Positions 41,789 to 51,907 of a stretch of DNA of 64,000 nt are shown piece by piece. Under the pieces are notes generated by a model. It did not search any database. It saw nothing but the letters and a program-made list of their open reading frames with translations, and was not told where the DNA came from. The position numbers were made by a program, and so were the translations under genes. This DNA comes from Symbiodinium natans. Lineage: Eukaryota; Sar; Dinophyceae; Suessiales; Symbiodiniaceae. Location of the stretch: positions 167,501-231,500 of the forward strand of contig CAJNDS010002576.1 of assembly GCA_905221605.1 (NCBI GenBank), read 5' to 3'. The stretch's first letter is position 1. Each line of letters opens with the position of its first letter.

Positions 41789-44452
41789 AAGAGAAAGAAC
41801 ACGAGAGGCACGCAGCTTACCTGTCTTCTCTGCTGAGTGTGCCAAAAGCGACAGTCACGGCAGTCTGCTTGTCTGTGTCTTTAGGTTAAGAAGTTTTACA
41901 AAGCACATCACACGCGCGCTTTGCACGCGAGCAACCCGTCTGCCTTCGCAGAATTTGGTTAGAGCACATAGCTCACCCCACTTTAACTTTGTGCTCCCCA
42001 CGAGTGCTCGCAAGTGGCTTGCCCCTGATGAAACATCGAACCTCATCAACAAAGTGGTCTCCTAACACAGGGTATTGCCAATCTCCCCTCGAGGGGCCGT
42101 CAGCACAGTTGTTCGGACTCGACACGGGTGTACCACGCTACACGCTCATACTCCACGAGTAGGCTCCCCCAGAGTTTGTCGCGTGACGAACCAGCTGCAA
42201 GAACACCGCTGTGGTCTATAAAAAGACAGTCCTGCGGCCGTTGAGGAACGGGGCCCACACAGAACGAGCTGCAACCAGAGCGTAAAGCTCCGTCGGGCCT
42301 GTCAAATGCGCCTCTCGACACCACGCGCCCGGTTTGCAAGCATTTAGAGCCTCTCCATTCGTACCGCACACCAGGCATCGGAGTCAAGGTCAGCTCTTCG
42401 ATCACCAGTTCCGCGAGCTCTAGAGGTCAAAGACTTTTGCTTTTAGATTTGCTAAAATTCTCTGCAATGCCTGTATGCTCCTTTCGAGTGCTGAATGCAG
42501 TTTCACCTTTGTAGCTTGGGTGGTTTGTTTGGTTCGTTGCCTGTTTGAACCACACAGCAGTTTGTGCTGAGTTTTCGAGCTTCTGACAAAAATGTTCACA
42601 TGGTTGTTTCTTCAGTTCTTCCGTTTCTCTTCGAATCAAGCTGTCTTGGCAGAAAAAAGAACCAAAAGGGTGTTTTAACATCAACCAAAAGGGTTTTAAA
42701 CACCACTTTGACAGAGAGCCAAAAATGTTGTGCATTTGGCAGCAAGCCAAAAATTGAACCAAAAAAGGTGTCACACGACCATTTTTAGCAGAAACCCAAG
42801 CCAGAGAATAAGTTGAAATTCTACTCCTTGTTTCTTGTTTTTGGTTCTTGTTCTTGTGTTCATTAGAATATCAGAAGATTGAGAATTAATATGTTTTGTT
42901 AGGTGAGACTGGAGAAACGGCTGCGGCCTGCACATTCCCTAGTTGCGCAAAGCGTGCATTGGGGAAATCCTTGGAAACGCAAGTGCTTCAGGTTTTTGGA
43001 GCCCAGCACTGGGGCCAAGGTTGTGTGAGACCAAACCCAACGACTTCCAAAATGTCTTAATTCAGCGATGTACCTTCATTTGTATCCCTTAATTCTTCAT
43101 GATTTAGTGTCTCTTCGTCAGTTCAGAAGTTTGCGAGTCTTTGGTTCAGGGGCAGAACCGAAATTACTGGTTACTGGTTACTGGTTCAAGGGGGTTGAGG
43201 CTTTTGTGGGCCTAGTAGTTTATGGTTTTAAGGTCAGAGTTTGGACTTTCCGGTTGTATGCGAAGTGTTTGGTTCTGCTTGGTTTGTTGGGTTGTCTGGT
43301 TGCTTTGTGCTTGTTTCCATGGGACGTCTCACACCTGCAAGATCAGTAAGATCAGCATGATCAGATGAACCGGCTGTGCTGCTGACGCAATAAAGAGGCG
43401 CCACTGCAAAACATCCGGTTGTATGCGAAGGGTTTTGAGGTTTCGAGGCATTCGGTTTCAAGTGTTTCGGGCTTCGGGGCTCAGCGATACCTTTACCTAC
43501 CATAACAAACTTTTTTGCATTGTCCGAATGTAAAGTTAATAACTGAACTTTCAGGTACCCTACACAAAAGTAGGTTTTTGCAGGTTTGTTCAGGTTAGTT
43601 CTGGAAGGCCACGCCGCAGGTTTCAACCTTAAGCTCGAAGACTTCAACACAGTTTCGCCACACAGAGAGCAGACGGAAACCAGCCTTGACCTTTCAAAGT
43701 CCCTGAATTGCGGAATGTATCTTAAATCATATCACGGATCCTATTTTTATTTGAGGTATATTTCTTGTTTAAAGGATATTGGAAGGTCTGGGAGTAACTT
43801 TTCAGCTGTCCGGAACAGTCCTGGGGTAAACCGCCAAATCCTAATGCCAAAATCCCCCAAACCCAAAACCCGTGACCCGAAACTCAGTAGATTCCCAAAG
43901 CCACTTCGCCCCAGGCCAGTTTCATAGAGGCCAGCGACGTGTATTGCTCGGCCCAACAACCGGCTTTTGATTCTATGCTCCTTGGTGCTTGCCTTATTGC
44001 TCCAGCGACTGAGCTTTCAAGACGTCTGGGCGCAAAGACCACGCCATGTAAGACTTTTAGGCTGTTCAAGAAGTCGCGGCTTTAAGGTTCGGGTATCGGG
44101 ATTTGGGATTCAGGGTTTAGTGATTTGTGTGGCTTCAGTTGCTGAATCTGCATGTAGGACCTTGTCGGGAGGCAGGCGCAGGTTGTTGGGTTGCAAGCTT
44201 GTAGTGATGGCACGACGACAAGGGATTTGAATGTGACGGTTCAGGTGCGTGTCCAGGTTTTGGAGCCACTGTGTGCAAGTCCGGAGAGTAAACGCCAACA
44301 TCACCGAATTGGGCTCAAACAGGTTGGCCATCCAAACCACGATCTTTTCAGATCGATAGGCGTCCCTGTTGGGGGGTCCTTAACAATATGGAGGATCCTA
44401 GAATAGAAGATTAAGGATCTTGTTGTTTAGGGTTCATAATGTTTGCGCGGTG
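41789..44452. other. Unique DNA; no gene recognised
   Basis: Few telomere-like repeats. A run of AACCAAAA/ccaaaagggttttaa words at 42640-42780 is T/A-rich and repetitive. ORFs up to about 138 codons lack domains. The 3' end (44420-44452) leads into the RCC1 gene. Confidence 0.4.
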
Positions 44453-47400
44453 ATGGGAAACGCAGCGTCCTGGCGGCACTGTGCCGCGCTTTCTTTCCTT
44501 CCTGCCTGCCTACCCAAGCGCCGCCAAGTACAGGCCGAGGAAGAGGCAGATTTTCTGAGCTGTTCTGAGTGTGTCCGAACTGCAGCGAGGGTCTTTTGCG
44601 GTGGCGAGCATACGTTGATCCGAGATCCGAAGACACTGGAGGTCTACCAGCTAGGTGCATGTGGGCTCGGTTTCGATCATGATGCCGGAGCTTCAGCACA
44701 GGCTGACGACTACTTAAAACAGGTGCCCTTATCAGAGCCAGCCATCGCAGTGTTTCCTGGGTACTATCACAATTTCATTAAGACCACGAGAAGATGCTTC
44801 ACTTACGGCTGCGGTCGTCAAGCACCGAATGATGGTCAGCTCCTGAACGGCAGCCTGAACGAAGACACCTGGCCCACGGCCACGAAGCTGCGATTTGCTG
44901 AGGCAGCAGCAGGAGGTGGCACGGTTCTTCTTGTAGGTGGGTTCAGGGTTTAGGGTTTAGGGTTTCGAGTTTAGGGTTTCGGGTTTAGGGTTTTGGGTTT
45001 GAGGGAGGGTTTAGGGTCTGCTACTCTGAACTCATGAGGGCTGTTCTAAATGATGGTCCCGTTTTGTGTCCCGATAATCGTATACTCCTCCCAGGGGCGC
45101 GACTTCCAAGGTGCACGTACGCGCGCTTCCAAGGTGCACGCGCCGTCTGCGTCCAAGTTGCACGCGCAACGTTGGGGACCTGCGCAGGGCCGAGTGTTCT
45201 TGTACCCTGAAGCCTCAACCGTAAACCCTTAACCCTAAGGCCCAAGCCTTAAAACCCCTCAAAGCCCTCTCCGACCCGTGCCACCCAAAACCCAAAACCC
45301 AAAACCCAAAGCCCTAACCCCTAAGCCCTAAACCCTAAACCCTAAACCCTAAACCCTAAACCCTAAACCCTAAACCCTAAACCCTAAACCCTAAACCGTA
45401 AACCCTAACCCCTAACCCCTAACCCCTAACCCCTAACCCCTAACCCCTAACCCCTAACCCCTAACCCCTAACCCCTAACCCCTGAACCCCTACCCCCTAA
45501 CCCTAACCCGAACCCCTAACCCCTAACCTAAACCCTAAACCTAAACCTGAACCCCCCTAAACCCCTAAACCCTAAACCCTAAACCCTAAAAACCCCCTAA
45601 ACCTAAACCTAAACCGTAACCTAAACCCTAAACCCTAAACCCTAAACCCTAAACCCTAACCCCTAAACCCTAAACCCAACCTAAACCCTAAGCCCTAAAA
45701 ACCCTAACCCTAACCCTAAACCCTAAACCCTAAACCCTAAACCCTAAACCCTAAACCCTAAACCCTAAACCCTAAACCCTAAACCCTAAACCCTAAACCC
45801 TAAACCCTAAACCCTAAACCCTAAACCCCCTAAACCCTAAACCCTGAACCCCCTAAACCCTAAACCCCTAAACCCGAACCCTAAACCCTGAAACCCCCTA
45901 AACCCCCTAAACCCCCTAAACCCCCTAAACCCTAAACCGTAAACCCTAAGCCCTAAGCCCTAAACCTAAACCCTAAACCCTAAACCTAAACCCTAAACCC
46001 TAAACCCTAAACCCTAACCGTAAGCCTTAAACCCTAAACCCTAAAACCCCCCAAACCCTAAACCCTAAACCCTAAACCCCTAAACCCTAAACCCTAAAAC
46101 CCCCTTAGAACCTAAACCCTAAAGCCTAACCCTAAACCCTAAACCCTAAAACCCCCTAAACCCTAAACCCTAAACCCTAAACCCTAAACCCTAAACCCTT
46201 ATCCTAAACCCTAAACCCTAAACCCTAACCCTAAACCCTAAAACCCCCCAAGCCCTAAACCCTAAACCCTAAACCCTAAACCCTAAACCCTAAACCCTAA
46301 GCCCTAAGCCCTAAGCCCTAAGCCCTAAACCCGCTCGTGGCACCCAAACGAGCGTGGGGCTCGTTTGGGTGCCAAGATCCTTGAAATTAACCCTAAACCC
46401 AGCCACTTCCAAGCTGCACGCGGCACTTCCCGGCACTTCCAAGCTGCACGCGGCACTTCCAGGCTGCACACGCTCTGAAAGCCCTGGGCAGCCACCCATT
46501 TGGATGTTTCCGGAATCCGAAAGCTTCGAAATACGTGTTAAAAACCAATGAAAACAAGACGTGTGTGCGGCCTGGATGCGGGAAAGACCGTGATTTGCTG
46601 TGTGCGCCCTGGACGCGGAGATGCGTTCGCCTTGAACGGTCCGGCCGGGGGCCTCCCAGAAGGGTGCCCAAAAGAGCCGCGATAACTTCCTTTCAGCACT
46701 CGGAAGATCTGCATTTCTGTTTGAAGTCCTTTACGGTTTCGTTTAGGGGATTCCTTTGAGGGTTCCTTGAAAGGTTCCTTTAAGTGCTCTTTGCCAGCCA
46801 GGACACCACAGCATTTGCCGCACTCGCAACGGAGACGTGTGGGCTTCTGGTGCTGGATGGCAGGGCCAAATGGGGAATGGTAGCCTTCAGTATAAGAATG
46901 AGAAGCCACAACGTGTAGACGGTCTGCCCAGGATATGTCGGATCGCGACAGGTTACTACCACATGGCAGCCTTGGCAGAAAACGGTGAGTGGTTCCTTTG
47001 GGGTTGCAACGAGCAGTTGCAGCTGGCCTCATCGATCGCAGATCCGCAGATCAAGACCCCGCAGCCTTTATCAAAGCTGCTCCCTGAGCTGAAGGATACC
47101 TTTCAGGGTTCCTTTAAGGGTTTGGTTTAGTAAAGGGTGCTTTCAAGGCTTTAGAGTTCTTTTACGGGTTCCTTTAAGGTTTCCTTCAAGTTGAAGGATA
47201 GAGAAATCATCAGCGTGGATGGCGGCTACGGCCACACGGTCTTGCTTACACGCGAAGGCACCGTCTATACCCTGGGGAACCACAGCGAAGCTTTGTCATC
47301 GCTGGGTAACATTTTAATTGTCCCTAAACTAAACCCTAAACCCTGAACCCTCAACCCTAAACCCTATAAACCCTAAAGGCCTTAAACTCTAAGCCCGATA

Positions 47401-48403
47401 AACCCTAAACGCTATCAACCATGAACCAGGAAGGCCAAAAAATGAAGATTCTTGATACTATCCCACCCTAAACCCTAAACCCTAAACCCGAAACCCTAAA
47501 CCCTAAACCCGAAACCCTAAACCCGAAACCCGAAACCCGAAACCCCAGGAAGGCCAACGCAGCTTGGACCCTGACTTAGACGAGCCTCCTCCGATCAGCC
47601 CGGTCTTGGGCCTGCCTTCAGCTTCAATGGCAGCTGCGGGAAGCCATCATACGCTGGTGCTAGCTCCTCTACTGCTCTTATAGGAATATATAATATATAA
47701 TATATAATAGGAATACAGGAATATATAGGAATATATAATATATAGTAGGAATACTAGGAATATATAGGAATTATGTTCTAGCTTTCTTTTGACATATCAC
47801 TTTAGGGGAGTAGCAAGAAACATTCTTTTAATTTTGGCTCTTCCGGGGCGGCTCAGGCTCAGGGCCGCGTGTACGGCTTCGGGTCGGATGAGTTCGGGCA
47901 AGTGCGCGGCGCGGGAGAGCCCCTGGACGAAGAGCAGCGCGTGTGCAGACCTCACCTTGTGGCGGGCCTGCCGGAGGAGGGTTTAGGGTGTAGGGTTTAG
48001 GGGTTTAGGGGTTTAGGGTTTTTGGTTTTAGGGTTTAGGGTTCAGGGTTTAGGGTTCAGGGATTAGGGTTTTGCCGGAGGAGGACCCCGTCGTTCGGGTG
48101 GCTGCCGGGATTTGCCACTCAGCTGCCGAGACGGCCTCCGGGCGCATCTTCCTCTGGGGCTGCGGAGGCAACGGCCAGACGGGAGATCCCAAACTGCCCT
48201 CCAGCTCTCGAATCTTGGTCATAGTTGGGGAACATTTTACATTTTTAAGGTTACTTGAACCCAATAAGGAATATGCATTTGAGTTTTTTCATACTGTCCC
48301 AACCATGAACTAGGAGTCCGAGAGCTTCACATCAGCGACGTCTCGAAGCGATGCGCAAAGCAGCCGCAGGTGGGGTGACCCGGGTGAGAAGTGCGGAAGG
48401 TAA
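44453..48403 (+). CDS. RCC1-like beta-propeller protein, seven exons, 442 aa
   Basis: Exons at 44453-44936, 46802-47094, 47197-47286, 47549-47662, 47857-47976, 48080-48217 and 48314-48403 join without a stop. The phases agree at all six junctions and the total is 443 codons including TAA, close to the usual RCC1 length. RCC1 blades are visible as GGEHTLIRDPKTLEVYQLGA, GHHSICRTRNGDVWASGAG followed by GQMGNGS, GYYHMAALAENGEWFLWGC, GGYGHTVLLTREGTVYTLGN, GSHHTLVL...GRVYGFGSDEFGQ and GICHSAAETASGRIFLWGCG. Such proteins act as Ran GEFs or as generic protein-binding propellers; nothing here shows Ran specificity. The N-terminus MGNAAS fits an N-myristoylation site, so membrane attachment is possible. 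Donors are GT, GA, GA, GC, GA and GT. Introns 1, 3 and 5 contain telomere-like repeats. Confidence 0.88.
46339..46373. repeat. Perfect 15-bp hairpin at the array edge
   Basis: GGCACCCAAACGAGC and its exact inverse GCTCGTTTGGGTGCC are separated by 5 nt, directly after the last CCCTAAA unit. It could form a stable hairpin; function unknown. Confidence 0.8.
46398..46475 (+). repeat. CTTCCAAGCTGCACGCGG tandem repeat
   Basis: Three copies of GCACTTCCAAGCTGCACGCG-type units. Related words (CTTCCAAGGTGCACGCG) lie at 45108-45168 on the other side of the big array. Confidence 0.8.
47095..47196 (+). other. RCC1 intron 2, GA-AG, bounded by 9-bp direct repeat
   Basis: TGAAGGATA occurs at 47090-47098 and 47192-47200. 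Any cut inside the repeat gives the same mRNA; cutting after TGAAG gives a GA donor and an AG acceptor. The interior repeats GGGTTCCTTTAAGG twice, a word also found at the end of intron 1. Confidence 0.8.
47287..47548 (+). other. RCC1 intron 3: introner-like element interrupted by telomere-like DNA
   Basis: The 5' part (TTTGTCATCGCTGGGTAACA) and an internal part (AACCATGAACCAG) match the two ends of intron 6. Two CCCTAAA tracts interrupt it (about 47324-47415 and 47465-47544). The second is bounded by an exact 13-bp direct repeat CCAGGAAGGCCAA (47426-47438 and 47545-47557) that includes the acceptor and the first exon bases, so the acceptor has been duplicated. Confidence 0.8.
47663..47856 (+). 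other. RCC1 intron 4, GC-AG, AT-rich
   Basis: CTG GTG CTA|GCTCCT...GGCTCAG|GCT CAG GGC keeps the frame. The interior is made of AGGAATATATAATATAT-type tandem words (47684-47775), with no telomere-like tract. Confidence 0.75.
47977..48079 (+). other. RCC1 intron 5: telomere-like array with 12-bp target duplication
   Basis: The exon sequence TGCCGGAGGAGG (47969-47980) is repeated exactly at 48072-48083. Everything between is TTTAGGG-type sequence with variants (GTGTAGG, GTTCAGG, GATTAGG). Removing 103 nt, equal to the array plus one copy of the duplication, gives GLPEE|DPVVRV in frame. A GA-AG splice inside the duplication (CCGGAG|GAGGG...CCGGAG|GAGGAC) achieves this. Confidence 0.88.
48218..48313 (+). 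other. RCC1 intron 6: short element with inverted ends at the splice sites
   Basis: The intron runs GTCATAGTTGGGGAACA...TGTCCCAACCATGAACTAG. The two ends are inverted matches of about 15 bp that reach the GT donor and lie 3 nt from the AG acceptor. A diverged copy forms the frame of intron 3. No telomere-like DNA is present, and the frame is preserved on removal. Confidence 0.75.
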
Positions 48404-50165
48404 AAGGCCCATGCGCCACGAAGGGGATGTGAAGATGGCCCTTTTGTACATTTCTGTCCTTGCGGGTGGGTGTTCAGAGAGAGGTTTGGGGGCTTTCATG
48501 CTTGGGGTGTGGGGTCTGGGTCTGAGAAGTGTTAGTGGAGACTTCTCTCACAAGCGATTTAGGTACTAGTACGATCTACACCTCCCTTATGTTTACAACT
48601 GAATCCCCCCTACTCGTGAGTGTTGGGGGCGGGGGGGGGCGGGGGGGGGCGGGGGGGGGTGTGGTATGCATGGGATGCGGCGCTTTCCTTCGGTGCGCTG
48701 GGTGCACAGTGCTTGAATATTAAGCTCTTGGCCCGAAAAGCCCTTAACTCCATGCCTCTGCCTGAAATCCAGGGCCTAAACCATAGCCTTGCAAGGGATG
48801 GTTACCCCCAATCCCTAAACCCTAGACCCCAATGTATGAGGGCTTAGGGTTTAGGGTGTATTTGGGTCATGATCTGGTCACAGGACACCTGACAAACACT
48901 TGGCCTCGGGCCTAAACCCTAAACCCTAAACCCTAAACCCTAAACCCTAAACCCTAAACCCTAAACCCTAAACCCTAAACCCTAAACCCTAAACCCTAAA
49001 CCCTAAACCCTAAACCCTAAACCCTAAATCCTAAAGCCAAAACCCTAAACCCTAAACTCAGGGCCAGAAAAGGGGCGGCGCTTAAGCTTGGCCTTGGGGG
49101 GGGGGGGGTGTACCCCAAGGCCCCCAGGCCAGGAGGACCCGGACCCCACACCGCAGCGTGCCGCCTCAGGCTGGTCCAGGCAGGGTGGGTGCTCAAAAAA
49201 GTGTTTTTGTCGGGCCCCCCCCCTGGCCCCGCCCAACCCCCCGGCTGGCCCTCCCCCCCCTCCTGGGTCTGCTTCAAACCCTCTCCTTTTCTATGCTGCT
49301 GAAACCCGTCCTAGGACCTGGCCTTAAACCTTTCCCTTGGCTGAAAGTGGCCATGGGTGACGGAAAGGTTTTTTTGAAAGTAAGCGATTGTCATGAGTTT
49401 AGGCCTAAACCCTGAAAGGAATAGGTTTGGGTGGTTTTGCCGCCTCGGACGGCGTGGGGTGGGAGAAAAGCATTAGATGGCCCTCCACCATCGGGCCAGA
49501 ACTGCTTTTCGCACCTGACGAGGCATTCGAGCCGCTGCTGCATCCTAACCTTCACAGCATCTACGCCGCAAACCCAAAGCCCTAAACCCTAAACCCGAAA
49601 AATGAACCCTAAGCCCTAAGCCCTGCCCTAAACCCTAAACCCAAAACCCTAAACCCTAAACCCTAAACCCTAAATTCCACATGGTCACTTGTAGGGGGGC
49701 TCCAAGCCGCTGGGATCAAGGTCTAAGGGTCCAAGGACGGGTTCCTCTCATAAGGTGGGCTCTCTCAGGTTCACTGTGCCTCATTTCAAGTCCTAAGAAA
49801 TTCAATGCATGCCTAGGTTTCCGGCATTTTTTTTTTTTAACGATTTTGGGATCTAGAGGTTCGTTTGAGCAACACAGCAGAAGTCAGCCCTGCATCCGGC
49901 TGCTCCACCACACATGCGGCACACTGCCGACGAGACCTGGTGAGCATTTGCCGGGGATTTGTCCCGAAGAGTCTTTGGAGACGAGAACACGCGCGCTGCC
50001 TCACACCCGACGCCATGAGCATGAGGCTCCTCTTTGCACTTCCCCAGGCCAGTGACGATGAGACTAGATCCCCCTTGGGAATTGTTTTTTTTGTTTATAT
50101 AAATCCCAAGAGGATATCAAGAATATTGCTTTTATTAAGGTTTCCGAAGGGGAGTATAGGAGATA
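48404..50165. repeat. Telomere-like arrays and unassigned DNA
   Basis: A CCCTAAA array of about 130 bp at 48913-49060 and shorter tracts at 49575-49680. G-rich and C-rich runs occur at 48628-48660, 49096-49109 and 49216-49262. A possible upstream exon of the next gene lies at about 49860-50075, but its frame could not be fixed. Confidence 0.6.
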
Positions 50166-50634
50166 GTGGTACCCATTCGACAGAGCTGCTGCAACCCGGT
50201 GGACGTGCAAGACCTTGAAGGGCACTTCTCGGAGTGGGAGCGGCGGAATATTCGGGTGACACTGGGCAACGCGAGCTTCATGGTCTACGGCCTTTCTGTG
50301 GTCTACCTTTTTGCCTGCTTTTGCCTGGCCTTGGTGATGGCAATTAACCTGGAGGACGCGAACTACTGGCACCTGGCCAACCTGGCTTGGGGCGTGTTCC
50401 TCTTCGCCATTTTGATCAGGTGGGTGCTTCGCAAAGTATACCCCTATACAATCTCATAAAAAGGGCTGCCTGCAATCCCTTCTGAGCACTCTATACCCCT
50501 TGGGGTCCCCCAGACCCCCCTTTGAAAGAAGCTGCCAGGTACTTCAACTTCTCCGATTGGGCGAAGAGGCCTGGTGGCCTGAATGTAGGAAGGAGCCCCA
50601 AAGCCCAGAGCTTCAGGCGGAGCTTCGCGTCTAG
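50166..50634 (+). CDS. Small protein with two transmembrane helices (partial, two exons)
   Basis: Exon 50166-50435 and exon 50539-50634 join in phase 0 across a GT-AG intron (CGC AAA|GTATAC...GCCAG|GTA CTT CAA). The first exon has a hydrophilic start (DLEGHFSEWERRNIRVTLGN), then TM helix 1 (VYGLSVVYLFACFCLALVMA), a short loop and TM helix 2 (LANLAWGVFLFAILIRWVL). The second exon adds a soluble tail ending with TAG. The 5' boundary is uncertain: the frame is open upstream and an acceptor (CGACAG, about 50183) is possible, so further N-terminal exons are likely. No family was recognised. Confidence 0.55.
50436..50538 (+). other. Intron with a repeat word shared with 51640
   Basis: The intron contains CTTGGGGTCCCCCAGACCCC followed by CCTTTGAAAG. 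A close copy (CCTGGGGTCCCTGAGGCCCC, then CCTTTGTGAG) lies at about 51637-51669 in intergenic DNA. The region is short and non-coding, so a dispersed element is likely. Confidence 0.5.
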
Positions 50635-51044
50635 TCCCTAAACCGTAAACCCCCTGCAACCCTAAAACCCTAAACCCTAAACCCTCAAACCCTAACACCC
50701 TAAACCCTTGCAAAACTCCAAAACCCTAAACCCTACAACCCTAAAATCCTAAACCCTAAAACCCTAAACCCCATGCAAAACCCCAAAACCCTAAACCCTA
50801 TCACCCTACACCCCAAACCCCAAAGCCCAAACCCCAAACCCTAAACCCTAAACCCTCAACCCTAAACCCTCAACCCTAAACCCTAAACCCTAAACCCCAA
50901 ACCCCAAACCCGAAATCACCAGGTACTCCAAGGAGAGTACGCCAGTGCGGCTCGTGCAAGGCGGGATTTTTTTTTGAAACAACGGAGGCCCTTCGGGGAC
51001 TCAAGGATAGAAGGAGGGATGATACGGGGAATTCTATAGGTGCG
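50635..51044 (-). repeat. CCCTAAA/CCCTAAAA arrays
   Basis: About 270 bp (50640-50910) of mixed AACCCTAAA, AAAACCCTAAA and CCCCAAA units, then unique DNA. Confidence 0.85.
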
Positions 51045-51410
51045 CGCGGCCATTCACGCCGAATCGCGTCAGGGCCCTGTCCTACCGGCTTACGACAACA
51101 TCGATTCCGGTACCGAATTGTACTGCAATTCAACGAAAAATCCTCCCGGATACCCGCGACATTGACACTCCATTGACACTCCATTGACACGCCATTCACG
51201 TCGTATCACGTCGTATCGCTCCCTCCGGCTTCCAGCACTCAAGTTGTATTCCACTTCAACGAATATTCTCCCGGATACCCGCCATCCCATTCATGTGCCA
51301 TTCACGCTGTATCGCGTCCCTCCGGCTCACGGAAATATCGATTCCAGTTCAACGAAAGTCCTCCCACCTTCCCGCGCCATCTCCGCCATTCACGCAGTAT
51401 CGGTCTCTCG
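51045..51410 (+). repeat. Degenerate tandem repeat, about 115-bp unit, about three copies
   Basis: Recurrent word order: CCATTCACG, CGTATCGCGTC, CCTCCGGCTTACG, ATCGATTCC, CAATTCAACGAAAAATCCTC, CCGGATACCCGC, CATTGACACTCC. Units differ by deletions and by a short internal CCATTGACACT triplication (51164-51198). No ORF with a recognised domain. Confidence 0.7.
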
Positions 51411-51907
51411 CGTTTTGAACCCAACCGAGCACCCAACCAGGTTTAAACCCAGGTTTGAACCGGTTCAAACCCAGGTTCAAACCCAGGGGTGGTTTAGGTC
51501 AATTCTCGACTTCTCTGATTTTCAAATGGGGGGCTGCGCCCCCAGCCCCCCCGCTTTAGATTCTAGTTCTCTATTAATTCCTCTGATTTCGAATAATTAA
51601 GCGCTCTAATCCTTTTTTTATCCTTGTATGTCTCCTGGGGTCCCTGAGGCCCCCCTTTGTGAGAATCGCCCTCGACCCTAGACCCCAAACCCCGAACCCC
51701 TAAACCCTAAACCCTAAACCCTAAACCCTAAACCCTAAACCCTAAACCCTAAACCCTAAACCCTAAACCCTAAACCCTAAACCCTAAACCCTAAACCAGG
51801 TGAGGGGCGCTACCAGGAGGCCTTGGCGTTCCGACCGAAGCGGCCGCTGGCGCCCAGCGCCTTGGGTGCTCCCAGTGCGGAGCCATGAGCTGCCTCCCCC
51901 GGAGGCC
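51411..51907. repeat. Spacer with GGTTTGAACC palindromic words and a CCCTAAA array
   Basis: AGGTTTAAACC / AGGTTTGAACCGGTTCAAACC words repeat at 51438-51493. A CCCTAAA array of about 100 bp lies at 51690-51797. Confidence 0.75.

Larger units (their letters stand above)
44937..46801 (+). other. RCC1 intron 1: 1.4-kb telomere-like array
   Basis: GT-AG intron (GTA G|GT...CCAG|GA CAC CAC) whose first 60 nt already enter TTTAGGG repeats (to 45015) and which then holds a minus-oriented array from about 45222 to 46333, the longest in the window. The array contains blocks of CCCCTAA heptamers (about 45405-45483), CCCCTAAA and CCCTAAA. Words of the type CTTCCAAGSTGCACGCG flank it on both sides (45108-45168 and 46407-46475), as if a minisatellite had been split by the array. 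Confidence 0.85.

Noticed and set aside
47821-47845. TTTTAATTTTGGCTC before RCC1 exon 5 as a spliced-leader relict
   Set aside because: It lacks the final CAAG part of the leader and lies in an intron 3' region rich in T; the match is partial.
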